Assembly: GCA_020832105.1 (NCBI GenBank)
Contig: JAFIFH010000039.1
Location: 62,001-126,000 of the forward strand
Source of the DNA: Idiomarina sp.
Lineage (GTDB): Bacteria > Pseudomonadota > Gammaproteobacteria > Enterobacterales > Alteromonadaceae
DNA length: 64,000 nucleotides
Reading direction: 5' to 3'
The translations under genes and the position numbers were made by a program. The notes beneath the pieces are model-generated. The model was given only the letters and a program-made list of their open reading frames with translations. It was not told the origin of the DNA and ran no database searches. Below are positions 1 through 8,587 of the stretch, one piece after another; the first letter of the stretch is position 1; each line of letters begins with the position of its first letter.

Positions 1-1
1 C

Positions 2-154
2 CACAAAGCGTATGCCGAAAATGCCTATGGCATGAAAGGCGAATGCGGCTTCAGCTTTGGTAATGGCTGTAGCGGTGGTGAAAGTAACCTGAATATCTTT
101 GGTGGCAAGAACAAAGGTGTTCGTCAGGTTATCCCAGTCACCATGAAGGAGTAA
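2..154 (+). CDS. narH: Respiratory nitrate reductase beta subunit, C-terminus (partial)
   Basis: This is the last 50 codons of a gene that begins before the window. The tail contains a CGFSFGNGCSGG segment, which resembles the C-terminal end of E. coli NarH (CGFTFGDGCHG), the iron-sulfur electron-transfer subunit of membrane nitrate reductase. The stop TAA lies 3 bases before the narJ start, so the two genes are in one operon. Identity rests on this short tail plus the following narJ and narI. Confidence 0.85.
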   Translation, partial: HKAYAENAYGMKGECGFSFGNGCSGGESNLNIFGGKNKGVRQVIPVTMKE

Positions 155-157
155 TGT

Positions 158-886
158 ATGCAATTTATTCGAGTACTTTCCCTGTTGCTGGACTATCCGA
201 CAGCAGCATTGGTAGAAGCAAAAGACGACTTATTAGCGGCGGTGGAGTCTGCGCCGCTGCGTACCACCCGTAAAGAACAGCTGAAGCTATTCATTAAGAA
301 CCGCTGCAGCGGTGACCTGATGGACTGGCAGTCTCACTACGACTCGTTGTTCGAGCGCGGCCGTGCTGTGTCACTGCTGTTGTTTGAACACGTACATGGC
401 GAATCGCGGGACCGTGGTCAGGCGATGGTTGACCTGATGCGTGAGTACCGCGAAGCCGGGCTCGATATCGGAGTGCGTGAATTGCCGGATTACATTCCAC
501 TGTATCTTGAGTTCCTGAGTACCCAGGGCGAGGATAACCTGCAAATCGGACTAGCGGACGTAGCGCATATCCTCTCGGTTCTGGCATGTCGCCTGGAGCA
601 GCGGGACAGTGATTACGCAGTGATTTTCTATAGCCTGATTGATCTCTCTGGTGCTGAGTTGGACCTCGACTCAGTGCGCGAACAAATAAAATCAGAACAA
701 CGTGACGACACCAAAGAAGCAATGGATAAAGTCTGGGAAGAAGAGATGGTGACCTTCGGCCCTGACTCCGGCTCCGATGGCTGCGGTAGCGCGACTAGTC
801 GACCCTCTGCGGGTCAGCAGCGCCAGGATCACGTGCCGATTAACTGGGCAGATGCAAAAAATGCAGCTGCACCAACTGTTGAGTGA
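158..886 (+). CDS. narJ: Nitrate reductase molybdenum cofactor assembly chaperone NarJ
   Basis: The 242-residue cytoplasmic protein belongs to the NarJ/TorD chaperone family, which binds apo-NarG and helps insert the molybdenum cofactor and the iron-sulfur cluster before the complex docks on NarI. The helical core shows the family segments YDSLFERGRAVSLLLFEHVH (residues 61-80) and LPDYIPLYLEFL (109-120). The C-terminal 40 residues are rich in Gly, Ser and Gln and look disordered, as in other NarJ proteins. The gene is 3 bases after narH and its end carries the Shine-Dalgarno sequence of narI. Confidence 0.95.
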   Translation: MQFIRVLSLLLDYPTAALVEAKDDLLAAVESAPLRTTRKEQLKLFIKNRCSGDLMDWQSHYDSLFERGRAVSLLLFEHVHGESRDRGQAMVDLMREYREAGLDIGVRELPDYIPLYLEFLSTQGEDNLQIGLADVAHILSVLACRLEQRDSDYAVIFYSLIDLSGAELDLDSVREQIKSEQRDDTKEAMDKVWEEEMVTFGPDSGSDGCGSATSRPSAGQQRQDHVPINWADAKNAAAPTVE

Positions 887-897
887 GGAGTCTGACA

Positions 898-1596
898 ATG
901 AACTTCATGGATATGTTGCTGTATGGGATTTACCCATACCTGGTAACGGTCGTTTTCTTTCTGGGTTGTATTATTCGCTATGACCGGGAGCAGTATACCT
1001 GGAAGGCACAGTCTAGCCAGATGCTGCATAACAAGAACTTCCGGATTGCCAGTATTCTCTTTCATATTGGTATTATCATGATCTTCTTCGGCCATTTTGC
1101 TGGTCTGTTCCTGCCTTGGGAAATCTGGGAGTTCCTCGGTGTGTCCCTGCAAACTAAGCAGCTGATTGCAATTGGCGTGGGGGGCGTTTTTGGTGTGCTG
1201 TGCTTTATCGGCCTCACTATGCTGGTCTGGCGCCGGCTGTTTAACGACCGTGTCCGCGCTACGAGCAGCACCATGGACACGCTGATTCTGCTACTCCTTT
1301 ACTGGCAGTTGATCCTTGGCTTACTAACGTTGCCTGTTTCAACGGGTCACATGGACGGCGAGGCAATGAAGAGCCTGATGAGTTGGTCACGCTACTTACT
1401 GACGTTCCGCCCTGCGGAAGCGGTGGAGTTTATGGCTGACATCCATTGGATTTATAAAGCCCACGTGTTTTGGGGGGTAACAATTTTCTTATTGTTCCCG
1501 TTCAGTCGCCTGGTGCATATCTGGAGCGTGCCAATTAAATACCTGGCCCGGCCATACCAAATCGTTCGCCGTCGTTTTCGTGCCACGGTTAAATAG
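898..1596 (+). CDS. narI: Respiratory nitrate reductase gamma subunit (cytochrome b) NarI
   Basis: This integral membrane diheme cytochrome b takes electrons from quinol and passes them to NarH. The ATG at 898 is preferred over an upstream GTG at 883 because TGAGGAG (884-890) is well spaced and because it gives 232 residues with heme-ligand histidines at 56 and 66, the E. coli numbering. The other pair is His189 and His207, within KAHVFWG and SRLVHIWSVP. Five hydrophobic segments are visible. The gene overlaps the narJ stop region, so it is translationally linked. Confidence 0.96.
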   Translation: MNFMDMLLYGIYPYLVTVVFFLGCIIRYDREQYTWKAQSSQMLHNKNFRIASILFHIGIIMIFFGHFAGLFLPWEIWEFLGVSLQTKQLIAIGVGGVFGVLCFIGLTMLVWRRLFNDRVRATSSTMDTLILLLLYWQLILGLLTLPVSTGHMDGEAMKSLMSWSRYLLTFRPAEAVEFMADIHWIYKAHVFWGVTIFLLFPFSRLVHIWSVPIKYLARPYQIVRRRFRATVK

Positions 1597-1604
1597 AAGT
1601 CTGC

Positions 1605-1625
1605 GGCCGGGGTCGCCCCCCGGCC
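1605..1625 (+). other. GC-rich hairpin between narI and the parvulin gene
   Basis: An 8-bp perfect stem (GGCCGGGG at 1605-1612, CCCCGGCC at 1618-1625) with a 5-nt loop sits in the 47-bp gap after narI. It lacks a following T run, so it is more likely an mRNA stabiliser or attenuating structure than a terminator. Confidence 0.5.
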
Positions 1626-1643
1626 AAGTTTGTGGAGTCGATT

Positions 1644-2411
1644 ATGATTCAGGTAAATGAAGTAGAGATCTCCGAATCAGCGGTATTTGCTGAAACTCAA
1701 TACCACCCTGCTGAGACTAAGGAAGAAGCCATTAATAGCGCGGCGCGCACGCTTATCATCGCAGAATTACTAAAGCAGCGCGCTCTGGCACTAGGGCTGG
1801 AACCTGCTGCTGATGACGCTAAAAGTAGTGAAGATGATTACCTCGAGAAGCTGATTGAAGCTGAGGTGTATATACCTACTGCCAGTGACGACGCCTGCCG
1901 GCAATACTTTGACAACAACCCTCAGCGCTTTACCACTTCACCTCTGTTAGAGGTGCGCCACATACTGTTGGCTGCAGGCCCGGAAGACGATGTCGCCCGG
2001 GTCGAAAGCAAACAGCTTGCTGAGGAATTACTTAAACGCGTGCAGGCGGGTGAGAATATCAGCGAACTTGCGGCAAAGCATTCTCGTTGCCCCTCGTCTC
2101 AGACGGGCGGAAGCCTTGGTCAGATAAGTCGCGGTCAGACCGTGCCTGAATTTGAACGTCAGGTGTTCACTGCAAACGAAGGCTTGATGCCATCTCCGGT
2201 TGAATCTCGTTACGGCTTTCATATTGTGATGGTGGACCGGCATATTGCAGGTAAACCACTGCCTTATGAAGCCGTGCAGCGCAAAATTGCCGAGTACCTT
2301 GGCGAAAAAGTGCGTCGCAAGGCAGTCGCTCAATATATTGAAACCTTAATCAGCGACGCTGAGATTCAGGGCTACCATTTTGATGTCTCTGATTCTCCTT
2401 TGATGCAGTAG
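1644..2411 (+). CDS. Parvulin-type peptidyl-prolyl isomerase (PpiC/NifM-like) of the nar operon
   Basis: The 255-residue protein has an N-terminal helical region and a parvulin rotamase domain at about residues 100-200, with EVRHIL (103-108), SRCPSSQTGGSLG (147-159) and YGFHIV (190-195). No signal peptide is visible, so it should act in the cytoplasm, as NifM does for nitrogenase. The ATG at 1644 is chosen over GTG 1632 because GTGGAG just upstream is the ribosome site. Its place right after narI suggests a role in folding the nitrate reductase complex. This is inference from position. Confidence 0.85.
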   Translation: MIQVNEVEISESAVFAETQYHPAETKEEAINSAARTLIIAELLKQRALALGLEPAADDAKSSEDDYLEKLIEAEVYIPTASDDACRQYFDNNPQRFTTSPLLEVRHILLAAGPEDDVARVESKQLAEELLKRVQAGENISELAAKHSRCPSSQTGGSLGQISRGQTVPEFERQVFTANEGLMPSPVESRYGFHIVMVDRHIAGKPLPYEAVQRKIAEYLGEKVRRKAVAQYIETLISDAEIQGYHFDVSDSPLMQ

Positions 2412-2421
2412 AGGACAGCGC

Positions 2422-3615
2422 GTGAAAAAAACCAACATTATACTGGGAGGGCTGTTGCCCTCCCTTTTTATATCTCCGGTGATAGCCGCGGATGAGATAG
2501 CGTCTGCAGTGCGTGACAGTGCAGTGACGCTAAACCTGCGTTATCGTCTGGAGCATGTGGATCAGAGCGATAGAGACAACGCTCTCGCGTCCACCTTGCG
2601 CAGCCGGCTTGGAGTCACTAGCGGTGTCGCTTATGGTTGGCGCGGGCTGGTAGAGGTTGATAACGTCACAGTGATTGGCAACGACCTGTATAACAATACC
2701 CGCAATAACCGTACGAACTACGCGACGGTCGCCGACCCAAAAGGAACTGATATTAATCAGGCATTGCTGCGTTACACGGGGACGGACGGCATGCAAATTG
2801 ACCTCGGTCGACAACGCATCAATCAGCTCAACCAACGCTTTATTGGTGGGGTGGGCTGGCGCCAGAATGAACAAACCTTTAGTGGCTATCGGCTGCAACA
2901 GCAATGGCAGAACGGGGTGTATATAGATCTCAGTCGGCTGCACAATGTGCATCGAATTTTTGGTCCCCGAGGCAGCGCTGCTGAGCAACGCGGGGAGTTC
3001 TTCAATGTGTTAGCCGGGCTTAAGCAAGATCCTTTGCAATTAAGTGTTTTTTACCATGATTTTGACTTTAGGGACTGGGCACCAATGAGCAGCCTAACTT
3101 ACGGCGCTCAACTTGAGTATCAGGGGCAAGTGTCTCAAACCTTTAGTTGGACGCTCCAGTTAGTGGCAGCGAGACAGACGGATGCACACAATAATCCGCA
3201 CAGTTTCTCGCACACCTATCAGCGTTTTGCCTTGGATAGTGACTATAAACAGCTACATGTAAAAGTGGGGATAGAGCGGCTGGCCGGTGATGGCGTGACT
3301 GGGTTTCAGACACCATTGGCGACCTTACACGCGTTTCAGGGGTTCAGCGACATGTTCCTAAGCACTCCTGTTGACGGAATCAGAGACTACTTTACTCAGG
3401 TGGCGATACCGATACAGGGACTCAGAGTCAGCTTTGGCGCCCATTATTTTAGTAGTGACCATCAAACCAGAAAGTACGGCCATGAAGTGAATATAACCGT
3501 CAGCCAACCGTTAAATGAGCGTTTGTCACTGCTTTACAAGGGTGCCTATTATGACGCGGCTGACCATGGAGTAGACACAGGTAAACTTTGGTTGATGGCC
3601 AGCTATCAGCTTTAA
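2422..3615 (+). CDS. Alginate-export-family outer-membrane porin
   Basis: A GTG start follows GAGGAC closely. The 397-residue product begins with a cleavable signal peptide (MKKTNIILGG... ending near VIAA/DE). It continues with alternating amphipathic strands and the segment IDLGRQRINQLNQRFIGGVGWRQ, typical of alginate export/AlgE-like barrels (PF13372), and ends LMASYQL. Members form 16-18-strand channels in the outer membrane. The substrate cannot be read from sequence; co-location with nar genes suggests an anion channel. The stop overlaps the end of the convergent kinase gene by 4 bases. Confidence 0.75.
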   Translation: MKKTNIILGGLLPSLFISPVIAADEIASAVRDSAVTLNLRYRLEHVDQSDRDNALASTLRSRLGVTSGVAYGWRGLVEVDNVTVIGNDLYNNTRNNRTNYATVADPKGTDINQALLRYTGTDGMQIDLGRQRINQLNQRFIGGVGWRQNEQTFSGYRLQQQWQNGVYIDLSRLHNVHRIFGPRGSAAEQRGEFFNVLAGLKQDPLQLSVFYHDFDFRDWAPMSSLTYGAQLEYQGQVSQTFSWTLQLVAARQTDAHNNPHSFSHTYQRFALDSDYKQLHVKVGIERLAGDGVTGFQTPLATLHAFQGFSDMFLSTPVDGIRDYFTQVAIPIQGLRVSFGAHYFSSDHQTRKYGHEVNITVSQPLNERLSLLYKGAYYDAADHGVDTGKLWLMASYQL

Positions 3616-5342
3616 CGGCTGAGCACAAACAGGTAAATCACCAGCAGCAGAGTGACGAACCAGAATCCCGACAGCAGCTGCCAGAATAACAGGCTGCTGT
3701 TGCGGGATGTTTTATTCACCTCCTGACGCAAAAAATCAGGGTTAGGCTGCTTAATATCCTGGACAAAATCATCCAGTTTTGAGTAGCGGTGCTGGAGGTC
3801 GAATGACACACCTTTTTCCAGGGCCCTGTCTAGCCAAACCGGCACCCTGGGGTTAATAGTTCGCGCATTAATATAACGCAGGCGATCATAGTCTGCAGCT
3901 GTGCGGCACTCGGCAATGCGCGGCCCGTAGGGTAGTTTACCGGTGAAAAGCTCATAACTGATAGTAGCCAGGGCGTAGATGTCCCCCTGAATAGCTGAGT
4001 TATGCCCCATCAGGTAGTGCGGGTCTGAGTATTCTGCTGTGCCCAGCGCTGCATCGCGCTCAATGGGTACAAAAATTTCCGCTACTCCCGCCACATGGAC
4101 AGAACCGAAATCGACAATTTTAATGGTGTCGTCTGGCTGCACGAGTATGTTGCCTGGTTTTAAGTCTTGATGAATGGCTTCGCACGCATGAAAGGCCCTA
4201 AGCCCCTCGGTAATTTGTTCAATAATACGCAAAGCACGGGCTGGCTTAATCGGCTTTTCCCGTTTTAGCCATGCCTCCAGCGACACGCCGGTAACGTGTT
4301 CCATTAAGTAGTAAAGAAAGGTTCGGGGTCGGGGCTGGCGTATCACGCGAACTACGTAAGGACTGCGAATCCGGCAGCCGATCCATTCTTCACGAATAAA
4401 GCGGTCAATATAAAGACTGTCGTCGTTGTAATTGTCCGATGGGGTTTTCATTACCAGCGCTTCACCGGATTCACTATCGGTGACCAGGTAAAGCTGGCTT
4501 CTGGCGCTGACAAACAGCTCCCTGGTAACTGTAAAACCGTCCACCTTCATGCCTGGGCTCAAGGCCGGTGGAAAGGGTAGCTGAGTCAGGCGTTCATTGT
4601 ATTCATCAATACTCTCGTCAGGCAGCGTGGTCACTTTACTTACGATGACACTGACATTGTCGTCACAACCTGCATCCATCGCAAGCTGGTAGAGCGCCTC
4701 TGCGATCTCCTTAGCGGGTAGCTCTGCACTGAGCGATGCCTGGATTTGTTGAATAGAAACGAAATCATAGAGTCCATCGGTGCACAGCAAAAAAACGTCA
4801 CCCTCGGCAACGTCGCAATGGGCGTAATCCAGTTGCAAATGGTTGTCCATCCCCAATGCGCGGGCGAGGAACGACCGCTCCGCGCTGAGCCGGGTACTAT
4901 GGTCCTGGGTGAGTTGTTGCAAGCGTCGGCCGCGCAGCTGGTAAGCCCGGCTGTCACCGACGTGGAATACATGAGCCGTGCGGGACTTCAGAATCAACGA
5001 GGTAAAGGTGCATAAATGGCCTTTTAGTTCGTTACTGAAGGCGTGGCTATGCCGGTAAAGTCGCAGATTTATCGTCGATAGCACCTGTTCGGCGCTATGT
5101 TGTACCGACCAGGTGTCCGGTGTGTCGGGGTAGTCTGCAAGGAAGGTCGTGACAGCGGTTGAGCTTGCCTGCTGTCCGGCTTCAGCACTGCTCACCCCAT
5201 CGGCGAGCGCGAGGGCGGCACCTTTATAGGTTAGCTGATGCGTGTCTTCAGGCACAAAAGCGGCAGCAAAGTCTTCGTTAGTTTGCTTGCCGCCCTGTTT
5301 ACTGATGACCGCATAATCGAGCTCAAGTGCTGAGCCGCTCAT
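3612..5342 (-). CDS. Fused PP2C-type phosphatase / serine-threonine protein kinase with C-terminal membrane anchor
   Basis: The 576-residue protein has a PP2C phosphatase domain (about 1-240) with metal-site motifs DGVSSAEAG, HVGDSRAYQL, LLCTDGLYD and DDNVSV. A protein kinase domain follows (about 265-545) with catalytic loop HQDLKPGNIL and DFG. The chain ends with one membrane helix (about 550-575). The kinase has no clear glycine-rich loop and carries HQD in place of HRD. Such fusions are often found next to nitrate transporters in proteobacteria; the target is unknown. It is co-oriented with the NarK-type gene upstream, 50 bases away, so the two probably form one transcript. Confidence 0.9.
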   Translation of the reverse strand: MSGSALELDYAVISKQGGKQTNEDFAAAFVPEDTHQLTYKGAALALADGVSSAEAGQQASSTAVTTFLADYPDTPDTWSVQHSAEQVLSTINLRLYRHSHAFSNELKGHLCTFTSLILKSRTAHVFHVGDSRAYQLRGRRLQQLTQDHSTRLSAERSFLARALGMDNHLQLDYAHCDVAEGDVFLLCTDGLYDFVSIQQIQASLSAELPAKEIAEALYQLAMDAGCDDNVSVIVSKVTTLPDESIDEYNERLTQLPFPPALSPGMKVDGFTVTRELFVSARSQLYLVTDSESGEALVMKTPSDNYNDDSLYIDRFIREEWIGCRIRSPYVVRVIRQPRPRTFLYYLMEHVTGVSLEAWLKREKPIKPARALRIIEQITEGLRAFHACEAIHQDLKPGNILVQPDDTIKIVDFGSVHVAGVAEIFVPIERDAALGTAEYSDPHYLMGHNSAIQGDIYALATISYELFTGKLPYGPRIAECRTAADYDRLRYINARTINPRVPVWLDRALEKGVSFDLQHRYSKLDDFVQDIKQPNPDFLRQEVNKTSRNSSLLFWQLLSGFWFVTLLLVIYLFVLSR

Positions 5343-5392
5343 GGTGGTTCCTTCTTGGTGGCGACGAATCCGTTTTAACTAATTATTATCCA

Positions 5393-6874
5393 TTATTCAC
5401 TGCCCACTTTAATGGTGTGCACTGTACCGTCGGGCATCACTTCTGCAATGTGACCTTTCGGATCTTCCATAAAGTAGATGGCGATCAGGCCAACAGCCGC
5501 AGAAACCGCAATCACATAGAAGAATGTACTATAAGTAACGAAACTAAGTACAGTCAGATAAATCACTGCACCGACGTTGCCGTATGCGCCTGCCATGCCA
5601 GCGATCTGTCCGGTCATACTGCGTTTAATCAGCGGTATCATGGCAAACACTGCACCTTCACCGGCCTGGACAAAGAATGAACACGCCATGGTCAGTAACA
5701 CAGCAATGGCGATCCACCAGTGGCTGTCAATCATGCCCATCAGGAAGTAACCGACCGCAAGACCACTGACCAGGATGAGTAGGCTGCGACGGCGTCCATA
5801 GCGGTCGGAGAACCAACCGCCTGCCGGGCGCGACACCAGGTTCATAAAAGCAAAACCAGAGGCTAGTAAGCCTGCAGTTACAGGTGTCAGCCCTTCAAAG
5901 GTTTGCAGAAAATAGAGCGGCAGCATGGAAACCACCGCCAGCTCAGACCCAAAGGTAGCAAAATAGGCAATATTGAGAATAGCGACTTGTTTAAACGGGT
6001 ACTTTTGTAACTCGGGGACGCCCTCGCGCAGTGACTCGGCGTTGACCCGCCAAATTTGCTGCAGGTTAAATACCATCATGGCGACCAGAATCGCCTGGAA
6101 GATATACATGGTCGACACTGAGAACAGTGCGATATTCGGTGAAGCTAAGCGCCAGGCCAGAATACCTAAGGCAACGTACATAGGCACTGTCATTAGCATT
6201 AGCACCCACAGATCTTTCCAGCTCGACACTTCCATTGCGCCGGTTTTTTTCGGTTTAAAGTAAATTGAGCCTTTAGGTGTGTTGCGGGCATATTTATAAA
6301 AAACAAAGGCGTAGGCACCGCACAATACCCCAACCACGGTGATAGCGTAACGCCAGCCGTCGTCACCACCAAATGCCAGGGCTAATAGGGGTAAGGTCAT
6401 TGCAGCTGCAGCGGAACCGAAGTTACCCCAGCCGCCGTAAATACCTTCAGCGGTACCTACCTGATGGGCAGGGAACCACTCACTGACCAGGCGGATACCG
6501 ATCACGAAGCCAGCACCCACGAAGCCGAGTAAAAAGCGGAAAATGGCCAGGCTGGTATAGCTATTGGCAAAGGCAAAGCCAATACACAAGAAGGCCGAAA
6601 TAAATAGCAGCCCCGAATAAATAATCCGCGGTCCGAAGCGGTCAACCAGCACGCCCACAACAATACGGGCTGGAATAGTAATGGCGACGTTCAGAATCAG
6701 CAGTGCGCGAATCTGCGCATCGGTTAAGTCCAATGAAATCTGAATAGACGATAATAGGGGAGCATGGGCAAACCAGACCACAAATGTCAGGAAGAACGCG
6801 AACCATGACAAATGGAGCAGGCGGATTTTCGGCTCCTGAAAATTTAATACATTTAGTGAGCTTGCAGTGGTCAT
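5393..6874 (-). CDS. narK: NNP-family (NarK-type) nitrate/nitrite transporter
   Basis: This 493-residue, 12-helix major-facilitator protein has the loop signature [10 protein letters not shown] after helix 2, the nitrate-carrier segment [19 protein letters not shown] and [15 protein letters not shown]. The second signature [16 protein letters not shown] lies near residue 350. The [12 protein letters not shown] form resembles nitrate/nitrite carriers of the NRT2/NrtP branch more than E. coli NarK. The gene is driven by an FNR-type promoter just upstream and is followed by the phosphatase-kinase gene. Direction of transport (nitrate uptake or nitrite export) is not decided by sequence. Confidence 0.9.
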   Translation of the reverse strand: MTTASSLNVLNFQEPKIRLLHLSWFAFFLTFVVWFAHAPLLSSIQISLDLTDAQIRALLILNVAITIPARIVVGVLVDRFGPRIIYSGLLFISAFLCIGFAFANSYTSLAIFRFLLGFVGAGFVIGIRLVSEWFPAHQVGTAEGIYGGWGNFGSAAAAMTLPLLALAFGGDDGWRYAITVVGVLCGAYAFVFYKYARNTPKGSIYFKPKKTGAMEVSSWKDLWVLMLMTVPMYVALGILAWRLASPNIALFSVSTMYIFQAILVAMMVFNLQQIWRVNAESLREGVPELQKYPFKQVAILNIAYFATFGSELAVVSMLPLYFLQTFEGLTPVTAGLLASGFAFMNLVSRPAGGWFSDRYGRRRSLLILVSGLAVGYFLMGMIDSHWWIAIAVLLTMACSFFVQAGEGAVFAMIPLIKRSMTGQIAGMAGAYGNVGAVIYLTVLSFVTYSTFFYVIAVSAAVGLIAIYFMEDPKGHIAEVMPDGTVHTIKVGSE

Positions 6875-6913
6875 GTGACTACCTCGTCAATCGTTCATAG
6901 GCTGTATGGCGGC

Positions 6914-6956
6914 ATTATTCAACGCCTTGGGCGCAACTCTACTTGATTTAAATCAA
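6914..6956 (-). promoter_or_regulatory. FNR-type box with -10 element for the leftward narK gene
   Basis: TTGATTTAAATCAA at 6943-6956 is a perfect 14-bp palindrome matching the FNR/ANR consensus TTGAT-N4-ATCAA. On the minus strand AATAAT (6919 to 6914) matches the -10 consensus in five of six bases. Its centre is 33 bp from the box centre, the geometry of a class II FNR promoter. The predicted leader is about 35 nt. The box could also serve the rightward gene at 7192. The rest of the 317-bp gap shows no gene. Confidence 0.85.
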
Positions 6957-7191
6957 CAGCACATGTGGGGTTTTAACAGTGCTTGAACAGTGCTCGAAAA
7001 CAGCTCTACCGACGGGAGTAGGCGCCTTCCGCCTGTACAGGCGGATACTTCGGCAGGTGCTACTCATTTCGAGGTAATTCAGGTATGTGAATTTGAGCTG
7101 CTAATTATTTGGGGGTACATCCGCAGCCTGAGGTGTACGCGGGGCAATTTATCGCTAGACTGGTTCCAGTCGATCTAATCAGGAGTTGGAT

Positions 7192-8460
7192 GTGCAGCCA
7201 ACATACGGACAGGCCTGGCGCGCACTTAGCGTAGCGACCTTAGCGTTTGCAGCAAATTTTTCGGTGTGGACCATGTACGCCGTGCTGGCGATTCAGATCC
7301 AGCAGGATTTGGCGCTAAGTGGTACAGAGCTGGGTGTGATGCTGGCGGCACCAATGATTTCGGGTGCTTTACTGCGTTTTCCGGCAGGTATTTTGGCGGA
7401 ATACCTGCCCGCACGGACGCTCTGGATAGGGCTGATGATTGCGCAGATTCCGGCACTTGTTATCTTGCCTTTTATTAGTAGCTTTTGGGGCTTCTTTGCG
7501 CTGGGTTTGTGGCTGGGCATTAGCGGTGTCTCATTCACCCTTGGCGTGCGTTATGTTACGGACTGGTTCGGCCGTCGCCAACAGGGACTCGCGTTGGGTA
7601 TTTTCGGGGTGGGCAATGCTGGCGCTGCAATTTCCTTTATCTTGCTGCCGTTATTGACCAACTGGTTCAGTTGGCAGTGGGCAGGGCCAGCGTACGCAGT
7701 TGGCATGGTCATCGTGTTGTTGTTATTTATTGGTTTCGCGCCGGTAACCCCTGGTTTTATACCGGCTTATCGACCCGCCTGGAGAACTCAGCTTCACCCC
7801 CTAAAACAACTCCAGGTGTGGCGGCTTGGTCTGTATTACTTCTTCGTTTTCGGTAGTTTTCTGGCGCTGATTCTATGGCTACCCAATTACTACATGCAGG
7901 CGTATGAATTAACGCTCAACCAGGCAATGGCCTTTACCTTGTTCTTTGTGATCACTTCAAGCATGGTACGGGCGCTGGGCGGTTGGTTTGCCGACCGATA
8001 TGGCGGCAGAGCGGTGAACTGGAGCGTGTTCTGGGTTTGCCTGGTGTGCCTGTTTTTCCTTAGTTATCCACCAACCACCATGACCATTCATGGTTTACAA
8101 CAGGATGTCGTGTTGCGGATCGAGGTCAATGTCTGGTTGTTTACTGGGCTGATCTTTGTGATTGGCGTGGCTCAGGGATTCGGCCGTGCTAGTGTCTTTA
8201 AGCTTATCCACGACAAGTACCCACAACAGATGGGCAGCGTTGGTGGCTATGTGGCGACTATTGGGGCGCTCGGCGGCTGTGTTTTGCCGATTGCATTCGG
8301 GTTTATGCAGGACCTGTTAGGTATCGCCAGTGCAGCCTTTATGGTGCTTTATGCAGTTCTCGCCTGCTGTATGACAGTGATGTTTATCGCCATCAAGAGT
8401 GAGCGCTATAAGAAAGAGTTGAATGAAGCGCTGAGTAGCGATTTCTACGATGAAAGGTAG
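7192..8460 (+). CDS. NarK1-type nitrate/proton symporter-like MFS transporter
   Basis: The 422-residue, 12-helix protein resembles the short NarK1 type, thought to import nitrate with protons. It contains GVSFTLGVRYVTDWF and GIFGVGNAGAAISF, the NNP nitrate signatures, and RALGGWFADRYGG. AGGAG at 7181-7185 is six bases before GTG 7192, which is therefore the likely start; TTG 7186 would be too close and ATG 7190 is out of frame. It is followed 127 bases later by an E. coli-like NarK, giving the NarK1-NarK2 pair common in denitrifiers. Confidence 0.88.
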   Translation: MQPTYGQAWRALSVATLAFAANFSVWTMYAVLAIQIQQDLALSGTELGVMLAAPMISGALLRFPAGILAEYLPARTLWIGLMIAQIPALVILPFISSFWGFFALGLWLGISGVSFTLGVRYVTDWFGRRQQGLALGIFGVGNAGAAISFILLPLLTNWFSWQWAGPAYAVGMVIVLLLFIGFAPVTPGFIPAYRPAWRTQLHPLKQLQVWRLGLYYFFVFGSFLALILWLPNYYMQAYELTLNQAMAFTLFFVITSSMVRALGGWFADRYGGRAVNWSVFWVCLVCLFFLSYPPTTMTIHGLQQDVVLRIEVNVWLFTGLIFVIGVAQGFGRASVFKLIHDKYPQQMGSVGGYVATIGALGGCVLPIAFGFMQDLLGIASAAFMVLYAVLACCMTVMFIAIKSERYKKELNEALSSDFYDER

Positions 8461-8587
8461 TACTACCTAGCCAAGAGGAGTACTCCTGGCTATCCCTTCG
8501 GTTGAATTGTTCCCCTTTGCCTGAACCGCCATAGTAGCGGTTATATCAGCAATCTTTATGCTGGCCAATCAGGTACGGGAGCATCAG

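Noticed and set aside
294-722. Antisense frame inside narJ
   Set aside because: It is a shadow of narJ with no family match and no ribosome site.
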